A stretch of DNA of 64,000 bases from Nematostella vectensis (GCF_932526225.1 NC_064042.1:2215001-2279000); one strand, 5' to 3'. Shown: positions 11,930-24,909, counted from the stretch's first letter. Translations and numbers: made by a program. The notes: generated by a model from the letters alone, not told the origin.

Positions 11930-13094
11930 AGTAGTTTTACCGGGTCGACCACAAATTACTTTTAACAAAAACTCAAGTTTGTTCTTATGTGTAATTTTGC
12001 GAGCACCACAAAATAGATTGTGAGATATACCGTAGCGTCCGCGATCCAAACAAGCAATATTGTTGTGGTTAGGGGGGACATCTCGTCTATCATTATCTTA
12101 CATACGTTTTGTACCCAAACACCGTCTACTGAAAATCTCCTAGCAACCTTGTGATACAGTGTTATGCCTTCAACAACTACATTTGCAAATACGTCTTATT
12201 AGCTTTGATATAAATAAACATTTGTTGTGTCACAATGGACTGAATTTCCGTATTTTTTTTTTCTCTTGCGGTTAGTACGCGTCCATGTGCGTGCCATCCC
12301 TTCCGCTTCTCTATATATAGCCAATAGCTTTTTCCAAAAAGGTTGTCATTAAACCCTACCCACCGGACTGCTAAGTTGTCTGGGTAGGAGCGCAAATCTG
12401 CTCGTTGCTCGAGTATGCACGTTTTTAGTTAGCTATTGACATGCGAGCTTTCAGCTCTGTTTTGTGGAAATTAGCATCTAGAAAAACGAGGCCATCAACA
12501 GATCAATAAAGTATATTTTGCTTTTACCTAACCTGCCTTTCAGCCTGGCCGCGTACGGTTCAGCCACCGACAACCCATATTGAAATACATCACTTCGCGA
12601 TCGAACGTCAACTTCGACTTGTAAGTCAATATTAGAATTGGACTGAAATTCATTGAGCCCGGGCCGGAGAGCTATTGCAAAGCTCTTCCTGGGTTTGAAA
12701 TACAGTACAGATGAAAATGTATAATATCGTATTGTATATTATTCATGTTTCTTTTATCGGCTAATCTTGAAACCCTAGAATCTTGAAAAGTCAAATCCGT
12801 CGTTGCGCGACTTCGGCGAATCCAAAATCTATGTATCGCTTGGGAATAGCGCGTAGTCAGACACAAGCTTTGGGGGCGGTTTGTCTGGTTTTGTTGTTTG
12901 GTTTAATTGACTACGCGCTATTTCCAAACGAAGAAGGGTATTTTGGATTCTGGTAGGTCGCGCAACAACGAATTTGGCTATAAAATAAAACTATTTCAGG
13001 GAAGACTTTGACTCATGGACGTGACCACCACTGTCAATCATCTTATTTCGAATCGCGTTTAAATACTGCATAATAACTTATGGCACCCACGGAA
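11930..13094. other. Intergenic, no gene seen; contains a hairpin repeat
   Basis: No exon set or conserved protein was recognised on either strand. Only short chance frames are present. The palindromic element at 12793-12975 is the one structured feature. Confidence 0.6.
12793..12975. repeat. Palindromic element, MITE-like
   Basis: Two inverted arms of roughly 65-70 bp surround a loop of about 45 bp. The left arm starts near AAATCCGTCGTTGCGCGA and the right arm ends in its near complement; GCGCGTAGTCA also pairs with TGACTACGCGC. The arms are imperfect, as in an aged miniature inverted-repeat element. Confidence 0.75.
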
Positions 13095-13167
13095 GTTTCC
13101 ATAGTATAGTGGTTATCACGTCTGTCTAACACACAGAAGGTCCCCAGTTCGAGCCTGGGTGGAAACA
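13095..13167 (+). tRNA. tRNA-Val (anticodon AAC)
   Basis: A complete 73-nt cloverleaf. The acceptor stem GTTTCCA pairs perfectly with TGGAAAC (13160-13166), followed by discriminator A. The anticodon loop CTAACAC, closed by TCTGT/ACAGA, gives AAC, which reads Val codons. The T arm is CCCAG-TTCGAGC-CTGGG. A run of ten T follows from 13169, a strong RNA polymerase III terminator. No intron. Confidence 0.95.
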
Positions 13168-13505
13168 GTTTTTTTTTTTCCTTTTTCCCCTCAGCTTTGG
13201 CTTTGCAGGATACAAACAAGCATGCGTTTGTACTCAAAGCAACAAAAATTAAAAAGAAAGAAAAACTTTTGATACTGTTCTTAGCATCAAACACTTAATA
13301 ATTTTACCGTTTTGGGGCTCCTGTGGTCTGTGTGAGAGGGAACTCTGGCCGAATTTTTTTTTCACGCTGTTTGTTGATCTTTAGAGTGAAATTCAAGCTC
13401 TTTTTTCGTAATCCTAAACTCTTTTATGTCGCAAGTAAAGAATCGGCAAAGGGAAAGGACTGTCTTTATAAAACGGAGACAAGTTCTTACTAACAAAAAA
13501 GCAAG

Positions 13506-16262
13506 ATGGCAGTCGTAGAGTTTGCGCCATTGCGAATCCCACTTCACCGTCGTTTGGAAACCGCCGCAGTAGCTTTATACTATTATTCCTTCTTCTTTGG
13601 TGCTCTTCTCGGTTTCCTTATCATCATCGGCTTATTGTATACGTCGCTTTATCCTATTGCCTTACTCTATCTCGCCTGGGCCTACCTATTTGATTATGGG
13701 ACTCCGAGCCATGGCGGCAGGAGGTCCAAGTTTATGCGTGGCCTGCGAGTATGGAAGTATTTTCGCGATTATTTCCCAATCCAGCTGGTAAAGACAACTG
13801 AGTTGGACCCAAGTAAGCATTATGTGTTTGGCTATCATCCTCACGGAATCTTGTGTGCGGGAGCGTTTTGTAATTTTGCCACGGAAGCGACAAACTTTTC
13901 GGAGGTCTTTCCCGGGATAACACCACATCTCCTGCCTCTTATGGGTGAGTAAAGTTTGTTAAAAGTCTAACAGGAAAAAATTGAACTTTTTTTAAGAGGC
14001 TCACGAAGATGGGCCAAAATACGGTATTATTACTTTCTACAGCCGGGGTCAATTTTTGAGTTGTCTGAATTAAAAAAAAAAAAGTTGGTGCTTTAGGTCT
14101 AAAATTGTCAAGCTTTTCCCTGGTCGCCCTAAACAGTCATCTTCCTCAAAAATGTTGTTCTACAGGGAGAGGACCCAGGGATTCCAATTTTGAAGGTTGC
14201 AGGCATATTTTCTAACATAACCTCATAGAAGAGGTACATCTACCCCAGGTGTCTCCTTTGGCCCACTTGTAAATCCGCCTGATATAAATCAGCGTACCCC
14301 ACCTTTGACTTTTTCTTGAGCACAAATGTTAATGCCTAGTGCACACTAGCGAAATATTGACATAACGACATGGGCGCGCGCACTCTTATCTTCGACATAA
14401 CGACATGGACATAATGACATAAGAGAAAAAACATGTTTTTTCTTTTATGTCGTTCTGTCCATGTCGTTATGTCTGGCTAAACATAGCACCCTCGCCCATG
14501 TCGTTATGTTGCTAGTGTGCACTAGGCATAAGTGAGCTGCTTGCTTTTGTCTTACTTCAGAGGTTTTTTCATCAGTATTGCGGTTGGGATAAGGCTGTTA
14601 TTAGAAGAGTTTCTAAGTAGTCCTTGGCATACTGTATATTGTAATAACTGTAACATGGTGAATGTGAAGGTGTAATGTGAAGGTGTAATGTAATCCCCAT
14701 GAATCACCAGTTCTGCAACTCTACTGTTCTGCAGCCCTCTTCAAGCCACCACTCTTTAGAGACTACATTATGAGTAGCGGCATGTGTGATGTGACGCATG
14801 ACAGCTGTGAGTACATATTGCAGAACAAAGGACCTGGCAACTCAATCGTCATAGTTGTTGGTGGTGCCTCAGAGGCATTAGATGCCCACCCTGGCACTAA
14901 TGTGTTGACGTTAAAGGCTCGATATGGCTTCATCAAGCTTGCTATAAGAAATGGGTGGGTATTCAGAGTTGGCGAAATAAATTTAGGCCAATTTAGCAAG
15001 TCTGCTAAATAAAGAGCTGCACATAACAGAAAGAGTTCTTTAGTCATAATACAGCTAGCCATTACCTCCAGGTGTTTAGCCAAGTCAGTATAGTGTGTCC
15101 ACACCCCCTTTTGACTCCAAAAGGGCTGGTCATTTCTTACTGAAGGTTTGTTGTACTACATATTTCTAGCCAAAAAAAAAAAGCTGGCAGCATGTGCTTT
15201 AGGAGGTAAACAAAAAGAGTATTTTTGCACTACTATAAATATGCATTCATTATATAAAGGGGGCTGGAACTCCCCCGAAATATATATATGTATATCCTGG
15301 CCACACCCCTGTTTTACCTCCCTATTTAACCTGCCTTAAAGCCGCATTGTCACCAGTTTACTCTGGTTGATTAACAATCTCCAATGATTTTTAACGGAAA
15401 ATGCAAAAAAAAATATTTCAAAATATTGAAAGCTGTGGGTCTATTGGAAGTTTCTTTGAGGTTGTGATTGATAATTTAGAATTGATGGCCTGTTAAATAT
15501 TTCAGATTCTACTATATTTTTTTTGTCTTTTAACGGTTGAGTTTTCCAACGGACCTCCCGAAGTAAACTGGTGACAATGCAGCTTTAAGTGAGCCTCAGT
15601 AAATTAATCTATATCAATGGTATTCTCCTTTTTTCAGTGCTTCTCTTGTCCCAGTTTATGCATTTGGAGAAAATGATGTCTTTAACCAAGTCAGCAATCC
15701 CAGGGGATCTATGTTGAGGAGGATTCAGACAAAGATACAGAAAACAGTTGCCTTTGCACCAGTGCTGTTCTATGGCCGTGGAATATTCCAGTACACCTTT
15801 GGTTTGCTTCCTCATCGCAAGCCTATACATGTTGTCGGTGAGGATATATATGGGTGGTGCTTTTATATGAAATAAATATCTCATTATTAGCAGTATATTT
15901 GAGCTTGTCTGTCTCAATAAAATGTCTGGAACTTAGGATAAGTTGTGAATAAGCTTTCTGTAGATTAGCAAAATATGCCAAAATTTCGGGCTTTAATTTT
16001 AGTTCTTCAGATCTCATAGGACCCATAAGGCATAACTGTTAGCTTAAATCTTGTTTAAGTGAATATGCTCTGTAATAATCCCTTGTTTTATCTTTTTTTC
16101 TCCATAGTTGGATCACCAATAGAGGTTGAGAAAAATGAAAACCCATCTAGGGATGAAGTGCAGCGTGTCCATGACCTCTATGAGGATAAACTTGTTAAGC
16201 TCTTTGAAGATAATAAAGAGAAATATGGGCTGAAGAAAGAAGACAAGTTAGAAATATTGTAA
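13506..16262 (+). CDS. MOGAT2: 2-acylglycerol/diacylglycerol O-acyltransferase (DGAT2 family)
   Basis: Four exons (13506-13944, 14735-14954, 15638-15837, 16108-16262) give 337 residues, close to MOGAT2 (about 334) and shorter than DGAT2 (about 388). Hydrophobic membrane segments occupy about residues 20-65. The family signature HPHG is in FGYHPHGILCAG, followed by FRDYIMSSG, the IVVGGASEALDA loop, FGENDVF and FYGRGIFQY. Family reaction: transfer of fatty acyl from acyl-CoA to mono- or diacylglycerol at the ER membrane in triacylglycerol synthesis. The N-terminal VEFAPL and VKTTELDPS resemble MOGATs more than DGAT2, but substrate preference cannot be settled from sequence. The start lies in CAAGATGGC. 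A DGAT2-like activity is the main alternative. Confidence 0.9.
14332..14529. mobile_element. 198-bp palindromic MITE in the acyltransferase intron 1
   Basis: The ends are perfect inverted repeats (ATGCCTAGTGCACACTAGC and its complement). Inside, CATAACGACATG and its complement recur several times, so almost the whole element folds into one hairpin around 14425-14455. No coding capacity. Confidence 0.9.
15336..15588. mobile_element. TTAA-flanked MITE, copy 1 (acyltransferase intron 2)
   Basis: The inverted ends (AGCCGCATTGTCACCAGTTTACT at left, its near complement at right) are flanked on both sides by TTAA (15336-15339, 15585-15588), a target duplication as made by piggyBac-type transposases. 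About 245 bp, non-coding. A second copy lies at 61752-61984. Confidence 0.85.
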
Positions 16263-17440
16263 AACAAAGCTTTTCATGCTTCCACAAGCAAATCAAATTA
16301 ATTTATTGAATCAATCAGGCTAGTTTAAAATGATTGTATACTCACAAATTACTGTATAATACTAATATATCCAGTATCATTGTTAGTGTGACACTCAAGT
16401 TCCAGCTTGAAAATCTAACCAAAATTTTATGAAAGAAATAATATTACAAATGCCTATCCCATTCACAACCAAACCAGCTTTGCCATGGGTCGCACAGTGA
16501 CGAACCTTGTGATACATAGTTTGTTATTCCACTGCAGAGTCTAAGATTGCAAAAGTCTGCCATAATCAATTCAGAGTCACTAGGCAGGACTTGCTGAGGG
16601 TAGGTGTTTGCAGCATTGGGTCATAGAACACTTTTCTTATGCACCTAAGTCATTTGAAATCGCCATTTCTTTTGTCCCGGGAAGAGTGTGGTTAAGGTGG
16701 GAGCACTAAGAGAATCTGTCCCGAGGGATTTCGACTCTTGACTTTCAAAACAAAAAACAACAACCCAAGGGCATTAGAACATTGCACTTGTCTAATATGT
16801 CACGTACAGGCCCATACCCAGGGGGGTGACACACCCCCCACAACTGTCGAAAGTCCACTTTCGGTTCTCAATAGACATGCTTTTTGTAGACAAAACTATA
16901 AAGCATAAGCTAGGTCACTCTGGTATGTCACCAATCCATAAGTCAGACTTTTTAGTAGCCAAATCCGACAATTAACGTCCCTTGGAGATACTGCAAAGGC
17001 ATAAAAAAGTCCCTTTTTGTTAGGGGTGGTCAGATTTTTATCAGAGAACTCCCCCCCTGGGAAAAATTAGGTCCATTTTCTTTATAAGGAAATCCTGGGT
17101 ACGGGCCTGATGTAGTTGTACCATTTGCACCCCCAGGGCATTTGATTGCAGTTTTGTCCCAAGGGGATGGGGGCTTTTTCAGTGTTGTTCTGACCTCACC
17201 TAGGGCAATGGGGGTTGGGGTTTCAAATGACTAGTAAATGCAAGGAGCGCAACCCCCTCTATGGGAGAAAATAGTTGTTGAGTATCCTCTATTGGCGTTG
17301 CAACCCTAGTCGTCATGTTGCTCCCCCTCCCCCCGGAAAAAAATCCTGGATAGGGATCCGTCCACCCCCAACTGCCCTTACCGTACCACAGCATCCCCAT
17401 AACTGCCCTTACCACAGGGAGCCCATTGTACCACAACAAG
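16263..17440. other. Intergenic with inverted-repeat elements
   Basis: No gene was seen. At 16806-17112 an element has inverted ends (CAGGCCCATACCCAGG and CCTGGGTACGGGCCTG). At about 17125-17235 there is a partial copy of the G/C-rich element described at 25774-26356. A short direct repeat (AACTGCCCTTACC) lies at 17370-17415, just before the AGA start. Confidence 0.65.
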
Positions 17441-20400
17441 ATGGCGGTCGTTGTTGGCACATGGGCTTTCAGTAACCAAGCTGTGAGGGTCATTGCCGAC
17501 GAGCTGTTGAAAGGAAGAAATAGTCTAGATGCTTTAGAGAAAGGAATAAATGGTAAGGGAAGCTAGATACACTCATTAGATACACAGATTCCAAGATATC
17601 ATTATTGGAGAATGGAAGCTTTTCACGGATTCAATCATACATGACTTACTTATAAGTACTTCATAGGAGAAACCATTTCAGAAGCATCAAACGGTCATAT
17701 GTTCTGATGTTAAACTATTTATTGTACACATCGTAAATGACAAAGATGAGACGTTGACTATGGTTGTCAATGGCAGAAGCATGCACCTGGAATTCCAACA
17801 TATTGAGAATTGATCATTCCAGTTTGACCCCCTCCCCCATTAACACTAATGATGGTAACATACTTGTATGTTACCATGTTTCCGCCTTAGGCGGGTTCGC
17901 CTTGCCTAATATCTGAAAAACCGTATATACCCCTCAAATTCCCCAGGGTCAAGAAGGTGACAAAGCAGACATCATCCTCATGCACCAGGGTCCATCCCTC
18001 TCATATATAATCCCAGAGGCAAGGGAGAGTGACCCCTCAGACTTTGCCCACCAAGCCAGAGTTGTTCCGTTAATCTTGAAATGAAATGTGAAAAGCTGAG
18101 AGATGTGAAAAGCTCCTCCTTGCCCCTGGGATATGAGAGGGGTGGACCCTGGCAAGCAAGGATGTTCTAACAACTTTTGACCACCTATACTCTAGATGTT
18201 GAAGATGACCCCTTGACTGGTCGCTATGTGGTTGGGCGTGGTGGGTACCCTAACTCTGAGGGTGTGGTGGAGTGTGATTCTGCCGTTATGTTAGGGGATC
18301 ATTGCCAATTTGGTGCTGTGGCTGCTTTACAAGGGTGAGTTCTTTAAAAATCATTGTTGCCCCACTCTCTATACTCCTGGTACTCCATATTACTAAATAG
18401 AAGAAAAATATGGGTTGAAATTGACTATTTCTTTAGTTGCCCAAATATAATTTCTGCATGAAAAAAAATTGGGTATTTTTTTTAGGGATGGAAATTAGAG
18501 GAACTTCTAGCAATAACAGTTTTATACAGCTTTTTCTGTTGTGCTTTTGTATTTAGGATATGTTGTGGTTTGAAATGCTTCTTGGTTTGAAAATGTTAAA
18601 ACCAGTTTGAAAAAAATTCAAACCAAGAAGCATTTCAAACCACAACAAATGTGGCATGGTTTGAATTTTTTTTCAAACTGGTTTTAACAATTTCAAACCA
18701 AGAAGCATTTCAAACCACAACAGATATTTCCTCATAGTCCATTCATTCTTTTTTATTGCAGAGTTGCGACACCTTTTTCTGTGGCTCGTCTGGTTCTTGA
18801 GCGATCACCTCACAGCATGCTTGTTGGCAGTGGTGCACGCACTTTTGCTGAACAAAATGGAGTAAAGATAGAGAGTGAGGAGTCCTTACAAACTCAAGAA
18901 AGCAAAGATGCTTATAAGGTGAGTATGGCAGATGATTATCTTCTGAGAAAAGATTACGATTACTGTCATGCTGTTAAACAAACTTTTTTCTTTTGTAGAA
19001 ACACCAAGGACAAAAGCTGGCTAAAGAAGGTCATGATACATTAGGTAACAAATATCTTTTATTTAAATAAGTTTGTTTTACTTTATCTGGAAATCATGCA
19101 CCAGGCCGGTTTGTGGCCAAGTTTATTTTAGGTTCCGCTTTGTTGCGATGCCCTGGATCCCTAATCCCTGGATGCCAGGCTATAGGGTCATGGTTTTTAG
19201 AAAAGAAGACCATCTGTATTTCAAGGAATAGCAAGAGTAGGGTGGACAGGGGGGAGATGTAATTTTTGTAAAGTTGGCTTAGAAGGGTAAAAACTTTTTT
19301 TTTTCAACTCCAGGTGTCTTAGTGCTTGACAGCAAAAGCCAGCTCCTTGCAGGTTAGTAATAATGCATGAAGAGGGGGGGGGAAGTCCTTCTAGTCACCC
19401 CTTTTTGAATTCAGGGGGGGAACCTTTCTACTAGGGGGCTGACCTTCTACTAGGGAAGGGATGGTTTTCCATCCTTTTAGGTAGAGTTATGGGTGCTCTT
19501 TGTTATTACCAGAAGAAACCTTCTAACACAGGTTTGTCAGTAGTGGAAAGCCATTCAAGTCACCTACTCATGAAGGGAATTTCCCTCATCCTCTTAGGGT
19601 GCCATATGAAATCACCAGGGAATTGCTTTTTAGCCTTCACAGGAATTTCTGGGGGGATTCACACTAGTAAGGGGGAGCATGTGCACTCTAATAATAATAA
19701 TTAACAACAACAATAATAATAAATTGGGAAGCTAATAATAAATTGGAAAGCTTATCACTGTGTCCAGTGAAATTACCAGGAAATCCCTTCTTATAGGTGT
19801 GTCTAGTAGTGGAAAGCCATTCAAGTCACCTGGTCGTGTAGGGGATTCCCCTCTTCCTGGGTCTGGCCTGTTTGCAGATAATGAGGTGTGTTGATTATTG
19901 GAGACTTTAGTAAGAAAAAAACAATGATTCTATCCAGTCAATAGGTTTGAACACAACCACAAACTTGATACCCATCATACCCTGATCCTCTACAGAACTT
20001 TAGCAAATATATTACACATCATTATGAATAAAAATACCTCCCTTATCATTTAGCCCTTCATGTTTAAAAAAAAATTCTCCTTTTTCATTGGAATTAAGAA
20101 AATTAATCACCTTTTTCACTCCCAAAAAATTATAGCTTTCCAAATACAGAGTAATCCCCAAACACCCCTCAGCTGTCATGCTTGTATCTAGGTCCCCCTC
20201 TCTTGGTAGAAAACCTTGTTTTTAATAAAGGAAGAAAGGCAAAAATAGGGACGATGAGAAAGAGAGAGATAAATTATGAGATACAAAAGGAGCAAAAAAA
20301 TTATAATAAACCAGATTCAATTTTTTTCTATTTCAGACTGGAGCAGCTGTAGGTTAGTGGAATTAAAAAAGGATGATTTCTGCTGTGCCATTCCTACTAC

Positions 20401-21293
20401 TTTTATTTTCTTGTTAGCATCTGGAGATGGTGATTTTTTGCTTCGTTTTTGTCCAAGTTATCAAGCTGTACAGCTTATGAGCCAGGTATTCTACCATTTG
20501 TGCTTTTGATTTGACATTATTTAAAAATAGGGTAACCTATGTATTATAAAAGTAAGCAATATGAGTTTCACATATTCTTATATTCACACTGTAAGCGTTT
20601 TAATCACACTGTGTGGCTTGTGAAGCTCATGTTAATCACATAGGAGTTTTCTTGCATCTGAATTGGCTTACTTTCTGAAACTGTCGAGATGGCCATGGTA
20701 GTCAGCGGGAGGGGGCAGGGGGTTGAAGCAAGGGGCCAGGTACAATGTTCTTCTGTGAAGTGCATGATACTTCCTTATATTTTTAGTAAAATCTGTAAGA
20801 TCCACCCTTGTGTATTGACACTGTACGTATTAACTGGATGTGCTGTTAAATTTTAGTATTTTTGGTTGATGCGCAGGGATACACTCCACAGGAGGCTTGT
20901 GAGCAAGTGGTCAGAGTTAGTCAAACCAAGGCAGGGACGCTATCTGAACCATTTGAAATGGCAGTTCTAGCGATTGATAAAGTGGTAAGCATGATGGGTC
21001 TGATATCTAAATCAAACCTTCGCAGAAGTGGACCCAAGGTTTTTTTCGCACCCCACAGTTAAAAAGTTGAAAAAAAAGTATAATGGAAGCTCAACCTACA
21101 AAATGCTCCTCTTTTTTACAGGGTTCCTCAGAACTTTAGCAATTTAGATTTGTTGTAATGTGTAAATTATTGATTAAAATTCGCTCTATTTTAGGGAAGG
21201 GTTGGTGCAGCATCCACAGTGGAGTTTCCATATACTGTGTGGAGGCAGCAAGATGATACTTTAGAAACTAAAATTTCTAGTTTTAAACTGTAG
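17441..21293 (+). CDS. AGA: N4-(beta-N-acetylglucosaminyl)-L-asparaginase
   Basis: Ten exons: 17441-17552, 18196-18334, 18762-18918, 18999-19044, 19314-19352, 19797-19885, 20337-20352, 20418-20485, 20877-20984, 21195-21293; 290 residues. Family role: an N-terminal nucleophile hydrolase that cleaves the GlcNAc-Asn bond in glycoprotein breakdown. The autoprocessing site and nucleophile Thr lie in [18 protein letters not shown] and [10 protein letters not shown] with SYQAVQLM are the conserved beta-subunit motifs. The protein starts directly at the mature alpha-subunit ([13 protein letters not shown]). It shows no signal peptide, and the linker before GHDT is much shorter than in the human enzyme (346 residues). 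So it may be a cytosolic or bacterial-type form, or a 5' exon may be missing. AATAAA lies at 21541-21546. Confidence 0.92.
18556..18724. repeat. Nested inverted repeats in AGA intron 2
   Basis: GTTGTGGTTTGAAATGCTTC and its complement occur three times over 170 bp in alternating orientation, together with inverted copies of GTTAAAACCAGTTTGAA. The result is a compound hairpin typical of a MITE inserted into, or recombined with, its own kind. Confidence 0.8.
19506..19592 (+). pseudogene. Dead duplicate of AGA exon 6
   Basis: About 290 bp upstream of exon 6 (19797-19885), this stretch repeats its 3' splice region and first ~60 nt, including an 18-nt identical core (AGTAGTGGAAAGCCATTC). One base is missing relative to the exon (GTTTGTC versus GTGTGTCT), so use of its ACACAG acceptor would shift frame. 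The donor end is not conserved. Confidence 0.75.
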
Positions 21294-22119
21294 AATATTT
21301 TTACATCACAGTATAAAAACTTTAAAAAGAATTGTCTGCAATTAAAAATTGTAACTTTATATTTACATTTAGAACGATAAGGATATATTTAAAAGGCACA
21401 AATTTATACTATAATGGTGTTAAATTATGTCATTAATCGAGTGTACTTTGGAAAGGAGTAACTCCATAAAAATCCAAATAAGTTACATTGTCTATTACAT
21501 AAACAACATATAAACCAAAATACCATTGAGTTTTTGATACAATAAAATAGGTTTTATAAATATGTGCATGTAAAGGAGCCTGATAATGACATAAACAAAT
21601 ACATGCATTAGATGAGACCTATTTGTACATATTCTATAAATTATTAAAATATATATGATAGCTTTTCCAAAACCTTGTTCTATGTCTTGAGCCAAGTCAA
21701 TTAATTTATACATACTATCTGAGCCTCATTTGATGTTCTTATTTATACCTTTTCTACAAAAAAATATCGGGATATTAATTCAACATTATGTCCGTAGAAA
21801 GGATCCATGAAGTATTTTGATCCACATTACAATGATTATGAACTAGTTGCTTTTGTCTTACATTCTTTGTTCTGATAATGGGTGCTTTAATCTCTATTAT
21901 CTTGTTCTTTTGTGTCAAGGTGGTGGGCATTGTCCTTTTGCCCAATTTAATTGAAGCAACTATGTCCCCATATCCACATTAAGCCACCAATGACACTTCT
22001 GATCAGTAGAAGATTTGCTTCTCAGATGTGCACCCAAGAATGTTTGTCCAAGGATGTACAGTATACACACTGCCTAGGGAGCATACCAGTACCTGTATCT
22101 AAGCTATATATTGTACAAT
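21294..22119. other. AGA 3' region and convergent intergenic gap
   Basis: This AT-rich interval lies between the AGA stop and the end of the minus-strand JHY-like gene. It holds the AGA poly(A) signal candidate at 21541-21546. No other feature was recognised. Confidence 0.6.
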
Positions 22120-24909
22120 CTAGTGCCTTATTTTTGCTGCTATGTCTTTTCTGATGACATCTACCTCATGTTTCTCCTTCTCATGCCGCAGTCTCAGTAT
22201 CTCCACCAATGTAAGATCTCCGGTCTCAGCCAGACTTTGAGGCTGCTCTGTTCTGATGTAAGGTTGTCTGGGTGTCATTGTCTTAGGTTTGGGCACTGTT
22301 TTGGCATAGTTCATGGCCTGGAGAAGAAAGTGTAGCAATTATCAAATAATAATAATTGATAGAACAATTTCCATGTCAAATTTAACTAAAATAAAAATGT
22401 AGTTTACTCACAGCTTTACGCTTAGCCTCTGCTTGCTTGAGTCTTGCTGGGGTGGGGTTTAAGGGCGGGGCCTTTTTCTCCCAGTGTGGCTTGAGTGCTG
22501 CATGTTGGCTTCGCAGCATCTCGGCATATTCCTTCTGCTTATTTAACTTGTATAACTAAAATATCAATCAAAACCTTCTAAAAACATGTAATACAAATCA
22601 AGGGTGATACTTAACACCCTTAACCAAAATCATTGATGGAGAACTTGCGGAATGACCTGTTTTTGCTTGTACACATTTGATGTCTATGGTTCCAACATTG
22701 AAGGCTGTGATTGGTTGCACTATATATGACTATATGAGTATTGATCTTGGTAATTCCAGCCGTGGGGTTGTGGGCATGTTTATTTTTATTCAGAAAGGGT
22801 TAGGTCGGCTACTACAACTACCAGTTTGTATACCTTATTACACTTTATTTTCGTTTCACTTTAATTTCACGATTTTAAAAGATTCGCAAAAATAAAGTAA
22901 CGCAAAAATTTGGATGTGTGAAAATTGAGTGAGTACACAAGAAGCCTTTGGGGGAATATTGGCCGTTTTATTTAGTCATCTTATGTACATAAAGTACAGT
23001 AAGGGGTTAAGTTGGACTATTGCTTTTTATGAAACTAAATTTAGCCCACACATCTTTCTGTTACAAATTGTTTAAGTTTTAATAATTACACAGCACATTT
23101 CAATTCCACTTGTTTTGCTTGATTTTATTATCCCAAAATCACGAATAAAGTGAAAAATTGCCACATCAAAATCGCGGAATTATGATGTTGTGAAAATTTT
23201 TTTTCTAAATGTGTAATAAGGTACAGTAGTTTGTTCAACAAATCTACCACAACAACCGACATGATGAAGGCCCATGTTTTAGGTGGAATAGCCAATTGTT
23301 TCAATACCAAAAGGTGTGATATTGGTCACATTACATATAGTGCTACCAGTAAGTCTAGTTGGTCACACTGGATGCTTCCTTTCCTTTAGAACAGACCACA
23401 AGTTATGACAAAAGGGCTTTTTCTTTGGTTCGAATTGTTAAGACAGAGGAAACCCTGGATTTTTTTTAATGCTTGTCAACAAATTATATTCCATACCTTT
23501 TGTTTGTACTCTTCGGAATCTGTATCTGGCCCTAGACTCCCCATCTGACTAGGCTGCTCATTCCTTATCTGTCGATACTCCTTTAACGTATAAGGTTTAT
23601 AATCCACTGGTTGCCGAGGGCTTGTGAGCGAGTCTCCACCATTATTTCCAGACTCTGGTCCTTTACTATCCTTTATCATAGGTGATGTAGAGAGCTGTGG
23701 CTCTGACACAAATCTCCTTTGCATCAACGAACATTCTTGAAATCTTTGGGAATTATTAACAAATCTGGAATTTGGTAGTGATAAAGCTAGATCATCATGC
23801 TCAGCAAAAAATTCCACACGTTCAATAAGAGGCTGTCTAGCATAGTTTGGGCCGCCGGGTGGAGCTGATTGCGATGAGTAGGAGGTATAACCCTGAGTCA
23901 TCACTGGATAGGCTCTATGGTACCCATTATATGGGTATGTTGCAGTACCTGCTAATGGCTGGTAGCTCTGTTGCCCATGGTTACTATACCTCAGGCCAAA
24001 ATCACTATACGGTGTCTGGTAGGGCTGGTTTAAATACTGATACTGGGCATCAACCACACTGCCCCAGTAAGCATACTCCTGTGGCATGCTATAAGGGTTG
24101 TTATTCAGCCCATAGGTGTTCTCAGGGTTGTAATACGTACTCATATTACTGGCATATCCCCTGTACATGTTTGCATTGAGGTGAGTACCAGATGTGTTAC
24201 TTAGTGCATTGCCAGTCCTTGAGTTAAATGATGATTCGAAGTAATCGTATTGCTCAGAAGTTTCTTCAAGAAGATTATTAGTAGTTGTGCTATGACCTCC
24301 TTTAAAATCCTTATCGTATTTTAATTTGACTTTTTGCTGAAATTTTGCAGCATAACTACCACCTTTAGTCCTCTTGCCGACCTCTTTATTCTTGTCGATA
24401 AAATTAACTTTAGGTGGGGAAGGCTCTGTTTTTGTTTTTGTTCCCAACTTCTGTGGGTTGGCACTTTTATTTTTGGCATTCGGTACCTCATTGGAAGTGC
24501 TTTGAACACTTTTGACACTTTGTCGAGATTTGATTGACTCGTGTTTAGAATTCACAGAGTTGATTGTTGATCGTTTGTCTTTAGCAGTAGAGTTTCGGTT
24601 AGCTTCTTCCTCATCTTGAAACGAATCTTTTACCTCGAATTCAAGCGAATCGTTCAAAGAGTCGCGCAAAAGCTCGTCCTCTCTGGAGATGTTATCATTC
24701 CCAAAAGGCTCTCCGTCCTCCATACTTAATATTTGCGCTGTGAGGGTGGTACGTTGATCATTTGCTTGGCTCTCCACGCCATTTTCGCCCGTGTTTCTAA
24801 CAGTTTCAAGGGCGTCCTCGGGATCCAAAATGGCGGCGATTATTTCAGGTGGGGCGAATGTTTTCACTCGTCCCTCGTTTATTTTGCCCTTGTCGTCACT
24901 TCCATCCAT
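22120..24909 (-). CDS. JHY-like protein (tentative)
   Basis: Three exons (24909-23497, 22555-22412, 22317-22120), all phase 0, encode 584 residues. No enzyme motif is present. The N-terminal half is acidic and Ser/Asn-rich, the middle is Tyr/Gln/Asn/Gly-rich (about residues 220-340), and the C terminus is basic and helical: YTLKEYRQIRNEQ, KQKEYAEMLRSQHAALKPHW, then AMNYAKTVPKPK. This arrangement, with the short conserved TLKEY and YAK-PKPK blocks near the C terminus, resembles vertebrate JHY (C11orf63), a protein linked to ciliated ependyma. I recognise it only weakly, so the name is tentative. The gene is divergent from SMC6 across 370 bp. Confidence 0.5.
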
